Part shown: piece by piece, positions 23,901-35,009 of the stretch
Numbering within the stretch: the first letter of the stretch is position 1
How the letters are laid out: the number at the start of each line of letters is the position of its first letter
Assembly (NCBI GenBank): GCA_010356995.1
Contig: ML996698.1
Span: 493,923-557,922, forward strand
Source of the DNA: Trichodelitschia bisporula
Lineage: Eukaryota; Ascomycota; Dothideomycetes; Phaeotrichales; Phaeotrichaceae
DNA length: 64,000 nt
Direction of reading: 5' to 3'
Program-made: the position numbers and the translations under genes
The notes under the pieces: generated by a model
The model's input: only the letters and a program-made list of their open reading frames with translations
Databases searched by the model: none
Told to the model about the DNA's origin: nothing

Positions 23901-24843
23901 GAGAGTGGGGAAGGCGGGTGGTGAGGGGAGCTTATCGAGTCTCGTGGTGGATGAGGAAGGCTTGGTACCCCGCATGTATGCATCGTTAAGTGATAGGTGC
24001 CGTCGAGGAGTTTCCAGAAGCCGCATGTTATGATTACTTATGCCGGTGGACAGAATGATGTCTGAGGCAGCTCAACTATAAATGTTCACTCATCATTTTG
24101 CGACCCGAGATTGCCAAGTGCTCAGATTGCCTATGTATCAGGATCGATGGCAGCCGCGAGCCAGCAAGCAGGTTATAGACACAGAATGGCCAAGCAGGAG
24201 GAGATACAGTGGATGCTAAACAGTGTAAGCTTTGGGAGCATAGCGTCAGTATGCTTCAGTGTCCATAAGCCGAAACCCCATCCGGTTGAGACTTATTGCC
24301 ATCGTTCGAAGAAATTTCTGCGCAAGCGCCGTAGCAGGCTGATGGCTTGTTACGAAGACGTTTTGAGTCCGGTTCCGGCGCTCAATTGGGGAATCCACTG
24401 GATGTGGTCACGGATATGAGTGACAGGTGGTTCGTGCCTGTTTGGTGAGAGCAAGACGATCGTGGCCTGCGGGCAACGCGGCACCCGTTTCAACAATGCC
24501 GTTATAAGGCCGATGAAGGACATGCCTGCCGTCCAGCTGCTTGAACGTCGTGCGGATGATCCCTATGTGCTTCGCAAAGCTGCACTCCTGGGAAACACTA
24601 CACTCAACCCGCGCGGCCAAACGACTCCAGCCTCCTTCCCTTCAAACTGAATACCTTGGGGCCGTTGCGAGGACCTATCCCACAACATGACAGAAGCCTT
24701 GCAGGCAAATCTGTCCATGACCAGGAATCGATCGGGCACGACGGCTATTCGGAGTGTAAAATGTCGCTGAGGGCCGTAAAAGCCGAAATAGTTCAATAAG
24801 GTCAATGTCGAGTTGAGTCCTGCACATTGTGGCTGTGGATCTT
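20986..24843. other. Gene-free stretch, GC-rich in part
   Basis: About 3.9 kb downstream of the C2H2 gene. Section 22200-23700 is notably GC-rich and yields many overlapping long frames on both strands with Arg/Pro/Ala-rich, featureless translations. I regard these as composition artefacts. No RNA gene or repeat was recognised. Confidence 0.45.
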
Positions 24844-24996
24844 CTACTCGTGCGGCAGGGAGTGGCTTTCGGACACGAAGTCGAACCTTCCTGCCAGGTC
24901 TTTGGCGAAATCGCTGACCACTTCATAACCTGACGCGTAGATGCAGCGCTCAAACTCCTTGATCGTTGTTCCTGGGAAGCAAGTGCTGCGGTTGAG
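24844..24996 (-). pseudogene. Isolated terminal exon or gene remnant
   Basis: A 50-codon frame ending in a stop at 24844 has a convincing 3' splice context upstream (branch-like gctaat, then cgttgcccag, ending at 24997). The translation is protein-like: LNRSTCFPGTTIKEF, then CIYASGYEVVSDFAKDLAGR, then FDFVSESHSLPHE. I could not find an in-frame upstream exon with a start codon before the U2 gene, so it is either a relic or the last exon of a gene whose 5' part I cannot see. The family is not recognised. Confidence 0.3.
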
Positions 24997-25209
24997 CTGG
25001 GCAACGAATTAGCAACGATGCAATCCGGTATGTCCTTTCTTTGTGAACAACGCGTTGATAGACTGTTTGGCTCATGTGGTAGATCTTTCCGCAGAAGAAG
25101 GCGCTTTTGCGAGTGCCAAAGGCAAGGGATTCTCTTCTTCAAGACCCCGGGCAAGCCGGGAACGATGATGAAAAAAAATTGTTCGCGTCAGCTCCAGGTA
25201 GTGTAATAG

Positions 25210-25372
25210 GAGCGACACAGTGCCAGTCGACATGCGCAAGCACAGAGGCCGACCAGCGGGGTGACAAAAATAAGATCAATCTTGAAGTGACTCCGTAGAG
25301 TCGTTTCAGAGATTAAACTGAAAAGAACAGATACTACACTTGATCTAAGCCAAAGGCAAAGAGAGCTAGAGA
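25210..25372 (-). ncRNA. U2 spliceosomal snRNA
   Basis: Read on the minus strand, the sequence contains the near-invariant U2 core: stem-loop I (TTTGCCTTTGGC), TTAGATCAAG, then the branch-point recognition element GTGTAGTATCTGTTC (GTAGTA at 25337-25332), then TTTTCAGTTTAATCTCTG. This is followed by a U2-type Sm site (TTATTTTTGTC, about 25276-25266) and a terminal hairpin in which CTGGTCG can pair with CGACTGG around a TGTGC/GCGCA stem. The 5' end is estimated from the usual spacing of about 33 nt to GTAGTA. The 3' end is placed just after the terminal hairpin. Both ends are approximate by several nucleotides. U2 base-pairs with intron branch sites in the spliceosome. Confidence in identity is very high. 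Confidence 0.95.
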
Positions 25373-25406
25373 AAAGAAGAAGAGGTTTGGAAGGGGGGAA
25401 GTCGAA

Positions 25407-25414
25407 CCTTTATA
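25407..25414 (-). promoter_or_regulatory. TATA box of U2 snRNA gene
   Basis: Minus-strand TATAAAGG lies about 35-42 nt upstream of the estimated U2 5' end. The spacing suits a Pol II snRNA promoter with a TATA element, as in other fungal snRNA genes. The assignment rests on position and match only. Confidence 0.65.
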
Positions 25415-26259
25415 CCCTGGGGGAGCGGGTGCACGGGCCATGGTACCTTGCCAAGCCCTATGCTCCCGCCGTGGGTTAGGGGTCCGGAGTGATATTTGAA
25501 ACAACACACTTCCCAATAACCCCGAGATGGGTGCGGAGTCATTGTGTGTTAAGACTTGACATTGCTTGCGCTGCTTTATCCCCCGATAGGAAAAGATGTC
25601 TGGCCATAGCAAGCGGAAACTTAGACATGTGGCTCTCCGCGCAACCATTAGCAACGCATGCTCCCAGGTTTGGAGCTTCCTCACTCATACCGCCTTAGGA
25701 CTGTAGTCGTTTGGCTTCTCTCAAGGTGACCGATAGTGGAAGCTGAGCATAACCGGGCTTTACGGCCACTACGATCAACCTATCCCCATTGTTATCTCTA
25801 CTCGCATCGACCCGCCCGCATAAACCATCTAACCCCCACCCTATCGTTGTAATGTACACCCATCGGCGACACCACCCATGCAGGATAACGGTCCACGACC
25901 GAAGACATAGCTTCCCAAGGCCCATAGGCACAGCCACTATCCAGCAAGAAAGGCTCAGCAGTCGAAATGAAGCCCAAATATAACGCAAAGTCTCCGCACA
26001 AACAAGCGCCAGGCACCGTGCCACTCGTCACAAGAACCCGTGCCCTGGATTTATCCGCATCAGTATTCCCACATTGTGTATGTACATAATAGCAGGATGC
26101 GAAAAGGCTGACGAAAATAAGAAAATAAGAGACCAAATGACCTGCCCGCACGATCCTCCCAATGCCGACTCTGTGTTGGGGAATATCATGCTGGTACCTC
26201 GCCGCACGCCTACATAAACAAATATCGAAAACGAGAATAATTGCAGCCCGCCATCCCAC
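25415..26259. other. Intergenic between U2 and NAD+ carrier
   Basis: About 850 bases holding the upstream promoter region of U2 and the 3' flank of the carrier gene. Minus-strand frames here look like read-through of carrier 3' sequence and have no family features. Confidence 0.5.
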
Positions 26260-27517
26260 TCACTGGTGTTCGGAAAGCTGGTGACCCTCCGCTTGCAGCC
26301 GATGGAAATACGTCTTGAGGGTCTCATAGGTGAGCATCGTTGTCATGGCCGCCGGCACCGCGCGGACCATGTTCGTACCCATCCCGGCGTAGAAAGCACG
26401 CCAGCCCTCTTCTGCAAGAATGGCACGAACCGTCCGTACCATGCCTCGATAGCGGGGGAGATTGATCATGCCGTCCGACGAAGAAGTACCAGCCCCTCGA
26501 GGCATGTGACTGGAGCCCAAGGAGCCACGGAAGGAAACATCTTCATGTGAGCCACTCGGAGGAAAGCGCTGTTGCGTCTGAAGCCGAGTGCGCAGCACCT
26601 CGTGGGGATACGTGGCCGATGTGGCACACATTTTGGACAGAAATGTAGCCGCAAGTATGGCGGCCTTATGGTTTTCCTGGTCCGATTCGGATGTGTTTTC
26701 GCCCATTCCGACTCCGGTAAACTTCTGCTTGAAATATTCGTACAGCGGGAACTGAATGGCGACATGTGACAGTCCAAGAAGCGCGGGCGAGAGACCAGAG
26801 TAAAAGGCCCGAATTCCTTCTGCCCTGTACATCTTACGCGCCGCGTCCCATGTCGAGCGATAGAACCAGGGTGGCCGAGCCTCATCCGGTGCTGACAAGC
26901 TCACTTGTGACATTAACCGCGTTTTGATCACCCAGATGGGATTCGTGACCAGTGTCGAACATCCTCCGGCTGTTACCGAGGCGTAAACGCGAGCAACCCA
27001 CTTGTTCTCTGCTTCTGTTAATATGATTCGTACGAGATAGCAGAAACGAACCTATGTGCGATTGATAATACTCCTTCGAGGCATCATACACGCTCATGTA
27101 CACAGCCCACGTCGGGAGATACCCCAACAGCATCGGGCTCAGGCCGCGATACATACCACGTATGCCGTCCTGACGCCAAATCACCTGAGCCGTGCCTATC
27201 AAACCATTGTACAGCGCCGCACTCGAGTGATGTGGATTGCGGCGAAAGGATGTCTGGCCTTGCAGACGGGTCTTGATGACATCGAGAGGACATGTCACAA
27301 TTCCAGAAGCGACGCCGGCTGCAGCACCACATATGCTGTTGATGCTGGAGTTAGGGAGCCGCGTGCTCCATACCGCGAGTCCGGACAGTGGCCCGGTAAG
27401 CGGGGCTGGCACGTGGCTGTGGGGATGCGTGCTCTGGCCTCCAATGCGCGTCGGCGAGCTGTTGTCTGGCGACACGAGTTCGGTGTCTTTGCTTGATATT
27501 GTGGAGGGGTCCTCCAT
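26260..27517 (-). CDS. Mitochondrial NAD+ carrier (YIA6/NDT1-like)
   Basis: SLC25-family inner-membrane carrier that imports NAD+ into the matrix. Two exons: 27517-27052 and 27014-26260, separated by a very short 37-nt intron; 406 aa. Three carrier repeats show the PX(D/E)XX(K/R) signature: PLDVIKTRLQ, PIWVIKTRL and PHEVLRTRLQ. Substitution of Trp in the second signature (TNPIWV-KTRLM) and the segments LPTWAVYMSVYD and HVAIQFPLYEYFK match yeast Yia6/Yea6 as I remember them, and distinguish it from the Rim2 pyrimidine carrier. The third repeat has a hydrophilic Ser/Gly-rich insertion (about residues 310-345). The N-terminal ~60 residues are a hydrophilic extension. It is transcribed divergently from QCR7. 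An alternative call is a related nucleotide or folate/FAD carrier. Confidence 0.88.
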
Positions 27518-28260
27518 TGTGAATCGGTCGCCGATATGGCGGAAGGCATACGCTCACGGAAGTGGTGGAGGGGTTGTGAACAAGGATGCCGGTGTGCGGG
27601 GTTTTGCGGGCAAAAGGCGTGCTGGCTTGGTGAATCTGCTGTAGTCACGACCGTGTGAAGCTTTAATGTGCGCGGAAGGCCCCCGCAGGCCGCAGCACTC
27701 TGGTCAAATTCGTCCTAGCGATTTAGCGGCTCCATTGACGACGGAAGAGAGCGGGGCAGTCTTTTGCGTGATTCGGAGAGCGTTGGCGGGAAGGCGAGAG
27801 GTTGGGACAGGTGTTACACTGGGCGGTTACTAGAGGAGGGACAGCAGGTGTGACGAACTGCGTACAAGAGACGGGATGAAAGGAAGTTGGTAGAGGGATA
27901 CGAAGGTCGTTAGGAAGAAGAATGAACTGGGAAGGTTGATCAGAGAGCTTGGCTTGGGGCTTGTAGAGTGGAGCGGGGAGAACTGGCCGGGGGCATCAAT
28001 GGCTGTTTGACGTCGATGCCTTAATAAACGATCTTCAGGCCTAAGGCGCCATTAACATCATTGCTGCCTGAGGCAGCTAAAACGTCTATTCCTTAATGCC
28101 CCAGGTATCCTTTTAAGGCTTGTCCCGACGGCGCCCGAATCGCCAATCGAATCTGCTGACTAACCTCCGCCAACCGACGCAGAACTGCACCACCAAACCC
28201 GCATCTCGAACGACCAGCAAGCTCAATAGCTCCACCCCACCGTGCTCCCAGTCACCAGCC
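27518..28260. other. Divergent promoter, NAD+ carrier / QCR7
   Basis: 743 bases between the start codons of two divergently transcribed genes for mitochondrial proteins, so a shared control region is possible. I saw no extra gene and could not assign specific factor sites with confidence. Confidence 0.5.
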
Positions 28261-28785
28261 ATGTCTCAACCCTCGCTCACCAACTTTATCGTCAAGCGGC
28301 CGTGGCTCAAGGCCTGGATGCGCCCATTGGCCGGCTGGTACGCCGACCTTTCCGGTTACCGGAAGCTGGGTCTGCGGTATGCGACAACACCGTCTGGAGT
28401 CAATTGAACACTGCTGATGAGGATGCTGTAGGGCCGATGACCTGCTCCACGAGGAAAACGAGACTGTCGGTCTTGCCCTCAAGCGCCTGTCGCCCAAGGA
28501 GTCCTACGACAGAGTGTTCCGCATGCGGAGGGCGTTCCAGGTTCGCGACTCAGAAATGGTATCAACGAATGCCGGCTAACGGTCTGCAGCTCTCCTTGTC
28601 CCATCAGCTGCTCCCCCCGCATGAGCAGACTAAACCCTCCGAGGTAGGAACCTATCCGTTGTATGTGCTTGTCCTTGTGCTAACACGCTCAGGATATCCC
28701 ATACCTGTCGCCCATCATCAGGGAGATCGAGGCTGAAATCAACGAGCGGGAAAACCTTGATTCACTGGTTATTCAGAAGAAGTAG
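28261..28785 (+). CDS. QCR7: Cytochrome bc1 complex subunit 7
   Basis: Small matrix-side subunit of complex III, needed for assembly around cytochrome b. Four exons: 28261-28376, 28432-28540, 28590-28643, 28693-28785; introns 55, 49 and 49 nt; product 123 aa, close to yeast Qcr7 (127 aa). After splicing the protein contains the family blocks GWYADLSGYRKLGLR, ADDLLHEENETVGLALKRL, SYDRVFRMRRAFQ, LSHQLLPPHEQTKPSEDIPY and LSPIIREIEAEINERENLD. All splice junctions keep phase and have GT..AG ends. There is no cleavable presequence, as expected for this subunit. The first exon alone looks like a 48-aa frame that reads into the first intron. Confidence 0.95.
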
Positions 28786-29101
28786 ATTAGGGACTCCGGA
28801 GTTGAATTTTGGCGTGAGCGAGGCTCGTGTACAAGTCACAAAATTCAAGCAATGACACGCGAATAGACTGTAAATTATCTGGTGGAGGCGTCTCGTGCTT
28901 CCTGCTCGGTCCTGTGCTGTCACAGTTGCGATCTTCAATCACCATCTCTTGTTCATATAAACTTGCAACAATTACGGGAATGGAGCGTGTGAATATGGAG
29001 ATTGACTGATGAACTAGGGGTTTATCAAACCAACCTCCGGCACTCGATAGTATCAGCAACCGCCATTCAACTCAGCCAGCCACCACTTCGCGGAAGGGTC
29101 C
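28786..29101. other. Convergent 3' intergenic
   Basis: 316 bases between the ends of QCR7 and the minus-strand unknown gene. No feature recognised. Confidence 0.45.
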
Positions 29102-30286
29102 CTATATTTCATCCCACTCCACCTCCACATTCTCCGACCAGTCATCCACTCCGCCGCCAACATTTTCAATGTGAAATACAAGGCTCATGCCCAACGCCCT
29201 CATAAAGTCCATGGACGTGGGGCGGGGAACCTCGCCGTAGTATGATATCTTTGGGGCCTGGAGAGCGCACGACGGGGTTCGGGCAAAGATTTCCACGAGG
29301 GATACGCGTTTGTTTCCGTACTGTGGCTTATGGCTGAGCAATATCCTTGCGACGCACTTTCCCTGAGCCGTCCCAAGGAGCGCTTTTCCACCCTCCTTGT
29401 CCGTTGGGAACCGCAATGGGCTCTCCCATGAAGCCACCCAATGTGTCAGGTCATAAATAATATGAAGTGTCGCTTCATTGTCGATTTGGCCAAAGATGAC
29501 GCGCTGGGGTGCGACAACGCGGTCACCCGGGTTGAAGTTGAAAGCCTCGTACGCACAGTGAAGGAAAAATTGGTCCGAGAACTCGCACAGCGCCAACTGG
29601 TGTCCTCCGCAATATATCTCCTCCAGGGTCACTATGTTAGGGTGGATGACGGTGAGTTGGTTTTTACCATCAAGGACGTAGAAAAAAAAGCCTGCGGCAT
29701 GAGTTGCCTGTCATGACCCAAGTTAGCATATGAGGGTAGACATGGGAACCGGATAAATCGGATTGGCGCGAGTTAAAATGATTGACAAACTTGCCAGTCC
29801 TTCGCCTCCCCAAAAATTATTCGCATGCTCAATCTTCGCATATAGAACCCTCAATGGGTTCTTCATCCCCAGTGCTTGAACGAGCCGCTTCCAGTGCTGC
29901 CTCTCCGGCTTCGGGAATAGGACTCTAGATGATCGCCACCCCTACTTGTGCAGGTCTCCCGGATCGATGAGTTTGCTTGGCGGATAGATTTCGTCGAAGA
30001 GGTCCAGGTCAATATAGAGACCAGGGTGGCTCTTCTCCATCAGAGCTAGCAGCCTGATGCCATCGCTGGTACACTGGCGCAAATCACCGACTAACTCTGG
30101 CAGGCGTGGCCAATTGTTGCTGGAGGAAACATTAGGGACCTCGACGCTGGAGGAGACATTGGAGTCCTCGACGCTGGAGGAGACATTGGGGTCTTCGACA
30201 CTGGGTAGGATGAGGTTAAGCACACTGAAGATGGCATTGGTCATCAATTTGGCGAACGAGGTGCGGCTCAAGCGTAGGATCGTCAC
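29102..30286 (-). CDS. Uncharacterised gene, possibly disrupted
   Basis: The last exon (29691-29102) encodes a protein-like sequence (FFFYVLDGKNQLTVIHPNIV, ALCEFSDQFFLHCAYEAFNF, GKCVARILLSHKPQYG). It joins in phase, through a 99-nt GT..AG intron (29790-29692), to an exon containing HWKRLVQALGMKNP and LYAKIEHANNFWGGEG. Upstream, in the same frame, lies 29942-30286, encoding three 9-residue repeats (SVEDPNVSS-like) and ELVGDLRQCTSDGIRLLALM. That part ends in a TAG at 29944-29942, and I see no canonical intron of normal size that removes it. So this is two genes, one gene with an unseen intron, or a gene with a nonsense change. The true 5' end is unclear; coding-like sequence with an acceptor (aaaaatag, about 30341) extends above 30286. 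Family not recognised. Confidence 0.4.
30120..30200. repeat. 27-bp in-frame minisatellite, 3 copies
   Basis: Three adjacent 27-bp units, 30120-30146, 30147-30173 and 30174-30200, each beginning ctggagga(a/g)acatt. Read on the minus strand they encode near-identical nonapeptides of the type SVE(D/V)(P/S)NVSS. The unit length is a multiple of three and the frame is kept, consistent with a coding repeat. Confidence 0.8.
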
Positions 30287-31129
30287 GCGGGGGTAGGCCG
30301 ATGATATACAGGAAGGTTCGAAGAACGAAAATTTCTGCTGCTATTTTTCCTAGTTGCTTGCGTAGGCCTGTTCAGAGTAATACCGAAGTTGATGGTATCA
30401 GTAGCTGTGCTTGGTATGGTGACCAACACAATATTGAAAGACTTGAAGACGATGGAAAACAAAGCATGGGAATGAGGAATGATATAACAACCATCCATTT
30501 CAAGTAGGCAGGTGTGATTAGAAGGCAATGTTCTGAACCTGGTTCTGAGAATTGGAAGGTCCACGTTGGCGACCGACGATGGGTTACTTCCGGATTTTGG
30601 TAGCCGATATGGAGATGATGAGCTGCTTCTCGCCCCGGCATTCAGGAAGGTAGCATCATATGAAGAGACTGTTCATCGTGATTGTCTGCCGTTGTAATTC
30701 GTCATCATAAAAATGCGCTCAAAGGACATCTGAGCCGAATCTCCACGACAAGATGCCGTCGATCTCCATAGAATTGTAATAGACTGACCTAGCAAGAAGT
30801 CAATACACAGCAGACGATGCATTCAGAAACTTAGCATTCTGTCGTTTGGCCCTTTGCAGACCTGAACTGGCCAGTACCAGATGGTTAAGTTAGTAGGATG
30901 CCAAGTGTAGTTGATCAAGGTTATGTCATCCCCAGGCCAAACCAAGCAATACTCATCACGGGATCACGTATTCCCTCGACACCCCCACGTCAGACGGAAC
31001 CTTACACGCGTCTGCTGCCTATCCAACGAGGAGCGTCTGATGTGAAAAGCAGGATTTATTCAGTCTGTACCATACTCTGCGTCGAAATCACGACACTGCC
31101 CAATTTCACCAGTACTTCCTCTGGCGACA
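30287..31129. other. Intergenic or unresolved 5' part
   Basis: About 840 bases upstream of the MAG1 start. The first ~350 bases carry minus-strand frames (up to 30641) that might be earlier exons of the preceding unknown gene, but I could not link them. The remainder should hold the MAG1 promoter. Confidence 0.35.
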
Positions 31130-32474
31130 ATGGCAACAAGACGCACGACACGCTCGCAGACGAAGGCCGCGGCTGACGACGTCAGCGCCCACGTAGCCCC
31201 AGTCGCACCCGTAAGTACCAACGTAGCGTCGAAACGCGTCGTGACAGACTCACAGCTTACTCTAGAAGCCGAAGGCAAAGCGGGCGGCGAGCAAGGCCAC
31301 CAACTCTGCTGCGAATGGCGGTAATGCAACGAAGAAGCCCAGGAAAGAGAAAGATGGGGCTGCCGTTACCGAGGCTGTGGAGTCCAAGTTTAAAACTCCT
31401 GAAGTTCCCAAGACGCCCGTAAAGGGCGGGAAAGCCGCGCCTACTGTAGCGTTGAAGACACCTCCGCCTGTTGAAAATAACTTCATAACGTCAACAGCGA
31501 AGTTGAAGGCCAGAGCACCGGCGTCTGCGCGTAGAGTAGATCCGCATAGCACCAATGCTTTACTGTCGACGCCCAGGGGTTCGCGTCTTACGACATATCC
31601 TACTGAGCTCTTCGAGGAGACCTCGAAACTGTCTACGGGGACGGTAACTACAACCGAGAATCTACTCGAGGTTGCGTGTGCACACCTGATAAACGTTGAC
31701 CCAAGGCTGAAGCCATTGGTCGAGAAGTATCACTGCGAAATGTTTAGCCCCGAGGGACTAGCAGAAGAAGTTGATCCTTTTGTTGCTCTTTGTAGCAGCA
31801 TCATGTCGCAACAGGTGCGCTTTCAGCTATCCTAGATGACCGTCGCTGACCAACTAGGTCTCCGGAGCTGCTGCGTCGTCGATCAAGAAACGCTTCATTG
31901 AGCTGTTTCCCACCAACGACCACGGTTTTCCCACTCCAGTCGAAGTGGCGGCTACAAGCGTTGAGAAGCTGCGCACAGCTGGTCTCTCTCAGCGTAAGGC
32001 TGAATACATTCAGGGCCTAGCTGAGAAGTTTACTTCCGGCGAGCTGAGCGCGCGCATGCTCATCGAAGCGAGTGATGAGGAAATTATCGAGAAGCTGACG
32101 GCCGTGAGGGGACTCGGACGATGGAGCGTAGAGATGTTTTCGTGCTTTGCGCTCAAGCGCATGGATATCTTCTCCACGGGAGACCTTGGCGTGCAGTATG
32201 TTGTGTACCCGCCGGCTGTACAAAGCTAAACATCAGTAGGCGAGGTCTCGGAGCGTATCTCGGTAGGGATGTGAATAAGCTGAAGGGTAAAGGCGGGAAG
32301 TGGAAGTATGCCACCGAAGAAGAGATGCTCACGCATTCAGCCAAGTTCGCACCCTACCGGTAGGGTGCAACAGCAACTTTCCTGGACTGAAGCTGACTTG
32401 CAAGTAGCTCCCTGTTCATGTGGTATATGTGGAGGATTGAAGACGTCAAAATCGATGCGCTCCAGGGCACTTGA
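31130..32474 (+). CDS. MAG1: DNA-3-methyladenine glycosylase (MAG1-like)
   Basis: Base-excision-repair glycosylase of the HhH-GPD superfamily that removes alkylated purines. Five exons: 31130-31210, 31266-31814, 31858-32195, 32240-32359, 32408-32474; about 384 aa. The first ~110 residues are a Lys/Ala/Thr-rich basic tail, probably nuclear targeting. The catalytic domain begins near the segment ending ALCSSIMSQQ, continues VSGAAASSIKKRF, has the helix-hairpin-helix LTAVRGLGRWSVEMF (about 290-304) and the catalytic Asp in FSTGDLGVQ (about 319), and ends PYRSLFMWYMWRIE. The fourth intron has two possible acceptors three bases apart (caag|tag|). I chose the downstream one because it gives PYRSLFMW without an extra Ser. 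Identity is secure. Confidence 0.93.
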
Positions 32475-35009
32475 CGGTATCGGCGTTCGTCAACATAAGA
32501 TCGCTGCGGGGTTTGAAACGAGCCTGTGACACAGATTAGGAGGATTCCATTACCTGATGTTGAGCTGTTTATAGTTTCTCTTGTCTTGCGGGTTGCGGAA
32601 TTGCGTGCAAATGGCCATTGACAAAAGCTCGATTTTGCAGAAACGGATATCTGTGCAATTGGGGTCGGGGTACGGTATCCTGCAGTTAGTGCTTTTGTCG
32701 CTTCCGGCGGCAGTCTGCGCGCAGGGCGGCATCCAGTATGCGGCTCGTCGCTGTAGTACGCAGGTTACAGGATGTCGGTTACACCAACACAAGCTGCTGC
32801 TCCGTACACCGCACTCGAAACCAGGTGGAGAACTGTCGTGCCCCCTTCCAGAGCGGTTAGGAGAAAATCCATATTTTTGTTGTGGAGTCCACATCGCTTC
32901 AGCGGGTATCTGGAGCGATATCCCCACGGTTGATCGGAACGGCGCTCGCCGCGTTTCAACCCTCCGCTCGGGTGGCTCATGATATTGCATGTGGCAAGGA
33001 GCGAAATTGCACTTCCGAAGAGCTGCCTGGCAGGGTTTCGTCATGTGATAGTCGATGGGCGCGCAACGAACGTGGCAGGGTTGCAGGAGAACAATATACA
33101 GCGCAATATGATCAATTTTGGCTTCGAGTGCAGGAAAGACGACCACCCTTTCACAGTCAACGATGACCAGCGAGGATAATGGCTGATAGTTGAATGGGAG
33201 ATGACTCCGGGGAGAGGGAAGGTAGTTTATTGTTCATGTCGTCTGATGCAACGTGCCAGAAGAACAGCGACAGAGCTACGTGCCTTCCTATTCCGAAAAG
33301 CGTTTAGCAGGAGGTGTCCGGCCCGTCCGGCAAATTGGGGCTAGCGCCTCCGCGCCGGGGGTTTAGAGGTCAACTGCGTCATCGTGAAAAATTATAAAGG
33401 ATGAAGGAAAGGGCAGGGCAGGACGGGTGCCGTGGATTATACGAAATAGTTGTGATCCAGGTTACGTGAATTGAGTTCGTCGATCCTAGTAGGCTCGCCG
33501 CGGTTCGTAAAATCCGCGTCAGGAATGCTCTCCGCGATAACCGCAAATGACGGCCAGACGTAAAGCGAGGCGGCCCGTTGGCGTGTGGCGCGGGGCGGGC
33601 GAGACGAACGCGCTTCGGCAGATGCGCCGCACTTGGCATCGACGCGTGGGGCGGCATCACAGGCAGGCGCCGCCTCCTTGACAGGCCGATGATTGCCCCG
33701 ATGAGCAAGCTCACTCTCCACTATCTATGGTGGGCGTTCAGAAATGGCATGGCAAGCGATAGCCAGCAACGGCGTGGGACCGGGCGTGTCAGGCGGTAAG
33801 AGGGGAGCTTCAGCGATGTCTTGTTTCCCTTTTTGCGGGGATGGATACACTGTCACGGGCGGAAGAAAGGGTGCAATACCGCTTCAAGTTCTAGCGACTC
33901 GACAACTTTGGAGGAAGAACAAGCAGGCTCAGCGATCGTACGCGGGGATTGAGCGATAGTCACGGTTTGCGCGGATCCGGCCTGGGAAGGAGACATGCAG
34001 GCCCAGCATGCAAGGCATGGGGTGGCTGCGCGGGCTCAACGCCAAAAACGCCTTTCCGAGGATCTTGCACTAGGGGGTTGGCGGAGAGATATGGAGCCCA
34101 GAGGAGCCAGGATACTTTTCAATGTACTATATTAGAGAGCGGAAGGGAGATGGAGTGGGTCCGTCTAGTTTTGCGTGATGATTTATGAATCCCGGGGCTT
34201 TATTGAGCGCGATAACATCAGATGCCGCCGACGAGCGATTCTTTGTATGGAGGTAGATGTCTGCAGAGTTGCAGCGGTGCTGGACATCTTTCACAAGCGA
34301 CTTTGTGGCTGCCGGGGACGGATGAGGGGGTGAAATGTAGGATTTCCGGATCCCCCATCAACCTGACGCGGCCCGTCAATTGCTGACTGCGGCGTGTCGC
34401 GCGATGCAGCGGGGCAAGTTGCATTGGGATTGTGATGGACAGGAGGAGGGGAATAAGGGCGACTGGATGAGCGGGCAATAGACGTCAAACTGCGCAGTGT
34501 TTGAACTTATTGATGCCAATGACTTTCTGTGAGCCGGGCAAGCTTGTGGAATGGGGAAGGCCGTTGAAGCAACTCGGTATGGTGGGATGGGGGATTGATG
34601 AAGTTCGTTTGATTCGCCGTTGGTCAAGAGTTCAGCGTCGTGTGTCGAGCTTCCGTCAGCTCTGTGCGATTCCTTGAATCTTGCCTTGACATGTGTGGAG
34701 TATTCTTCTGCACCTTAACATTGGAAGCGGCAAGCTAAGGCGAGTTGGCAGGATGCCGGTCCAGGTTCGGCCTCATGTTTTTGTTTGCGGGGGGGCGTTT
34801 TCTTTCAGGGCTGGTGTGGCATTGTGTGGCGAATGGTGCCTGTAACCTTGACGGTCTCCAAATTCCATCGGGTTGGCCGGCGCGGCCAGGGTGGGGCGGT
34901 TTGGCTGGTTTGGCTTGAAGTGGCTTGCTTAATGCCTGTCTCAATGGTAAATTTGGTTGGCCGATGCGTGAAGTGGAGCTTTGTGGTTGACCCTCCTTAA
35001 GGTTTAGCT
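32475..35009. other. Gene-free stretch
   Basis: About 2.5 kb between MAG1 and the ECM33 leader. Opposing frames of 198 aa (minus, 32550-33146) and 133 aa (plus, 32581-32982) overlap, and neither shows a recognised domain. The plus frame has a hydrophobic stretch (LQLVLLSLPAAVCAQG) reminiscent of a signal peptide, but it is too isolated to call. Otherwise nothing seen. Confidence 0.4.

Noticed and set aside
32550-33146. 198-residue minus frame and opposing plus frame with a signal-peptide-like stretch
   Set aside because: Neither has a family signature; both strands cannot be real over the same bases, and no other exon supports either.
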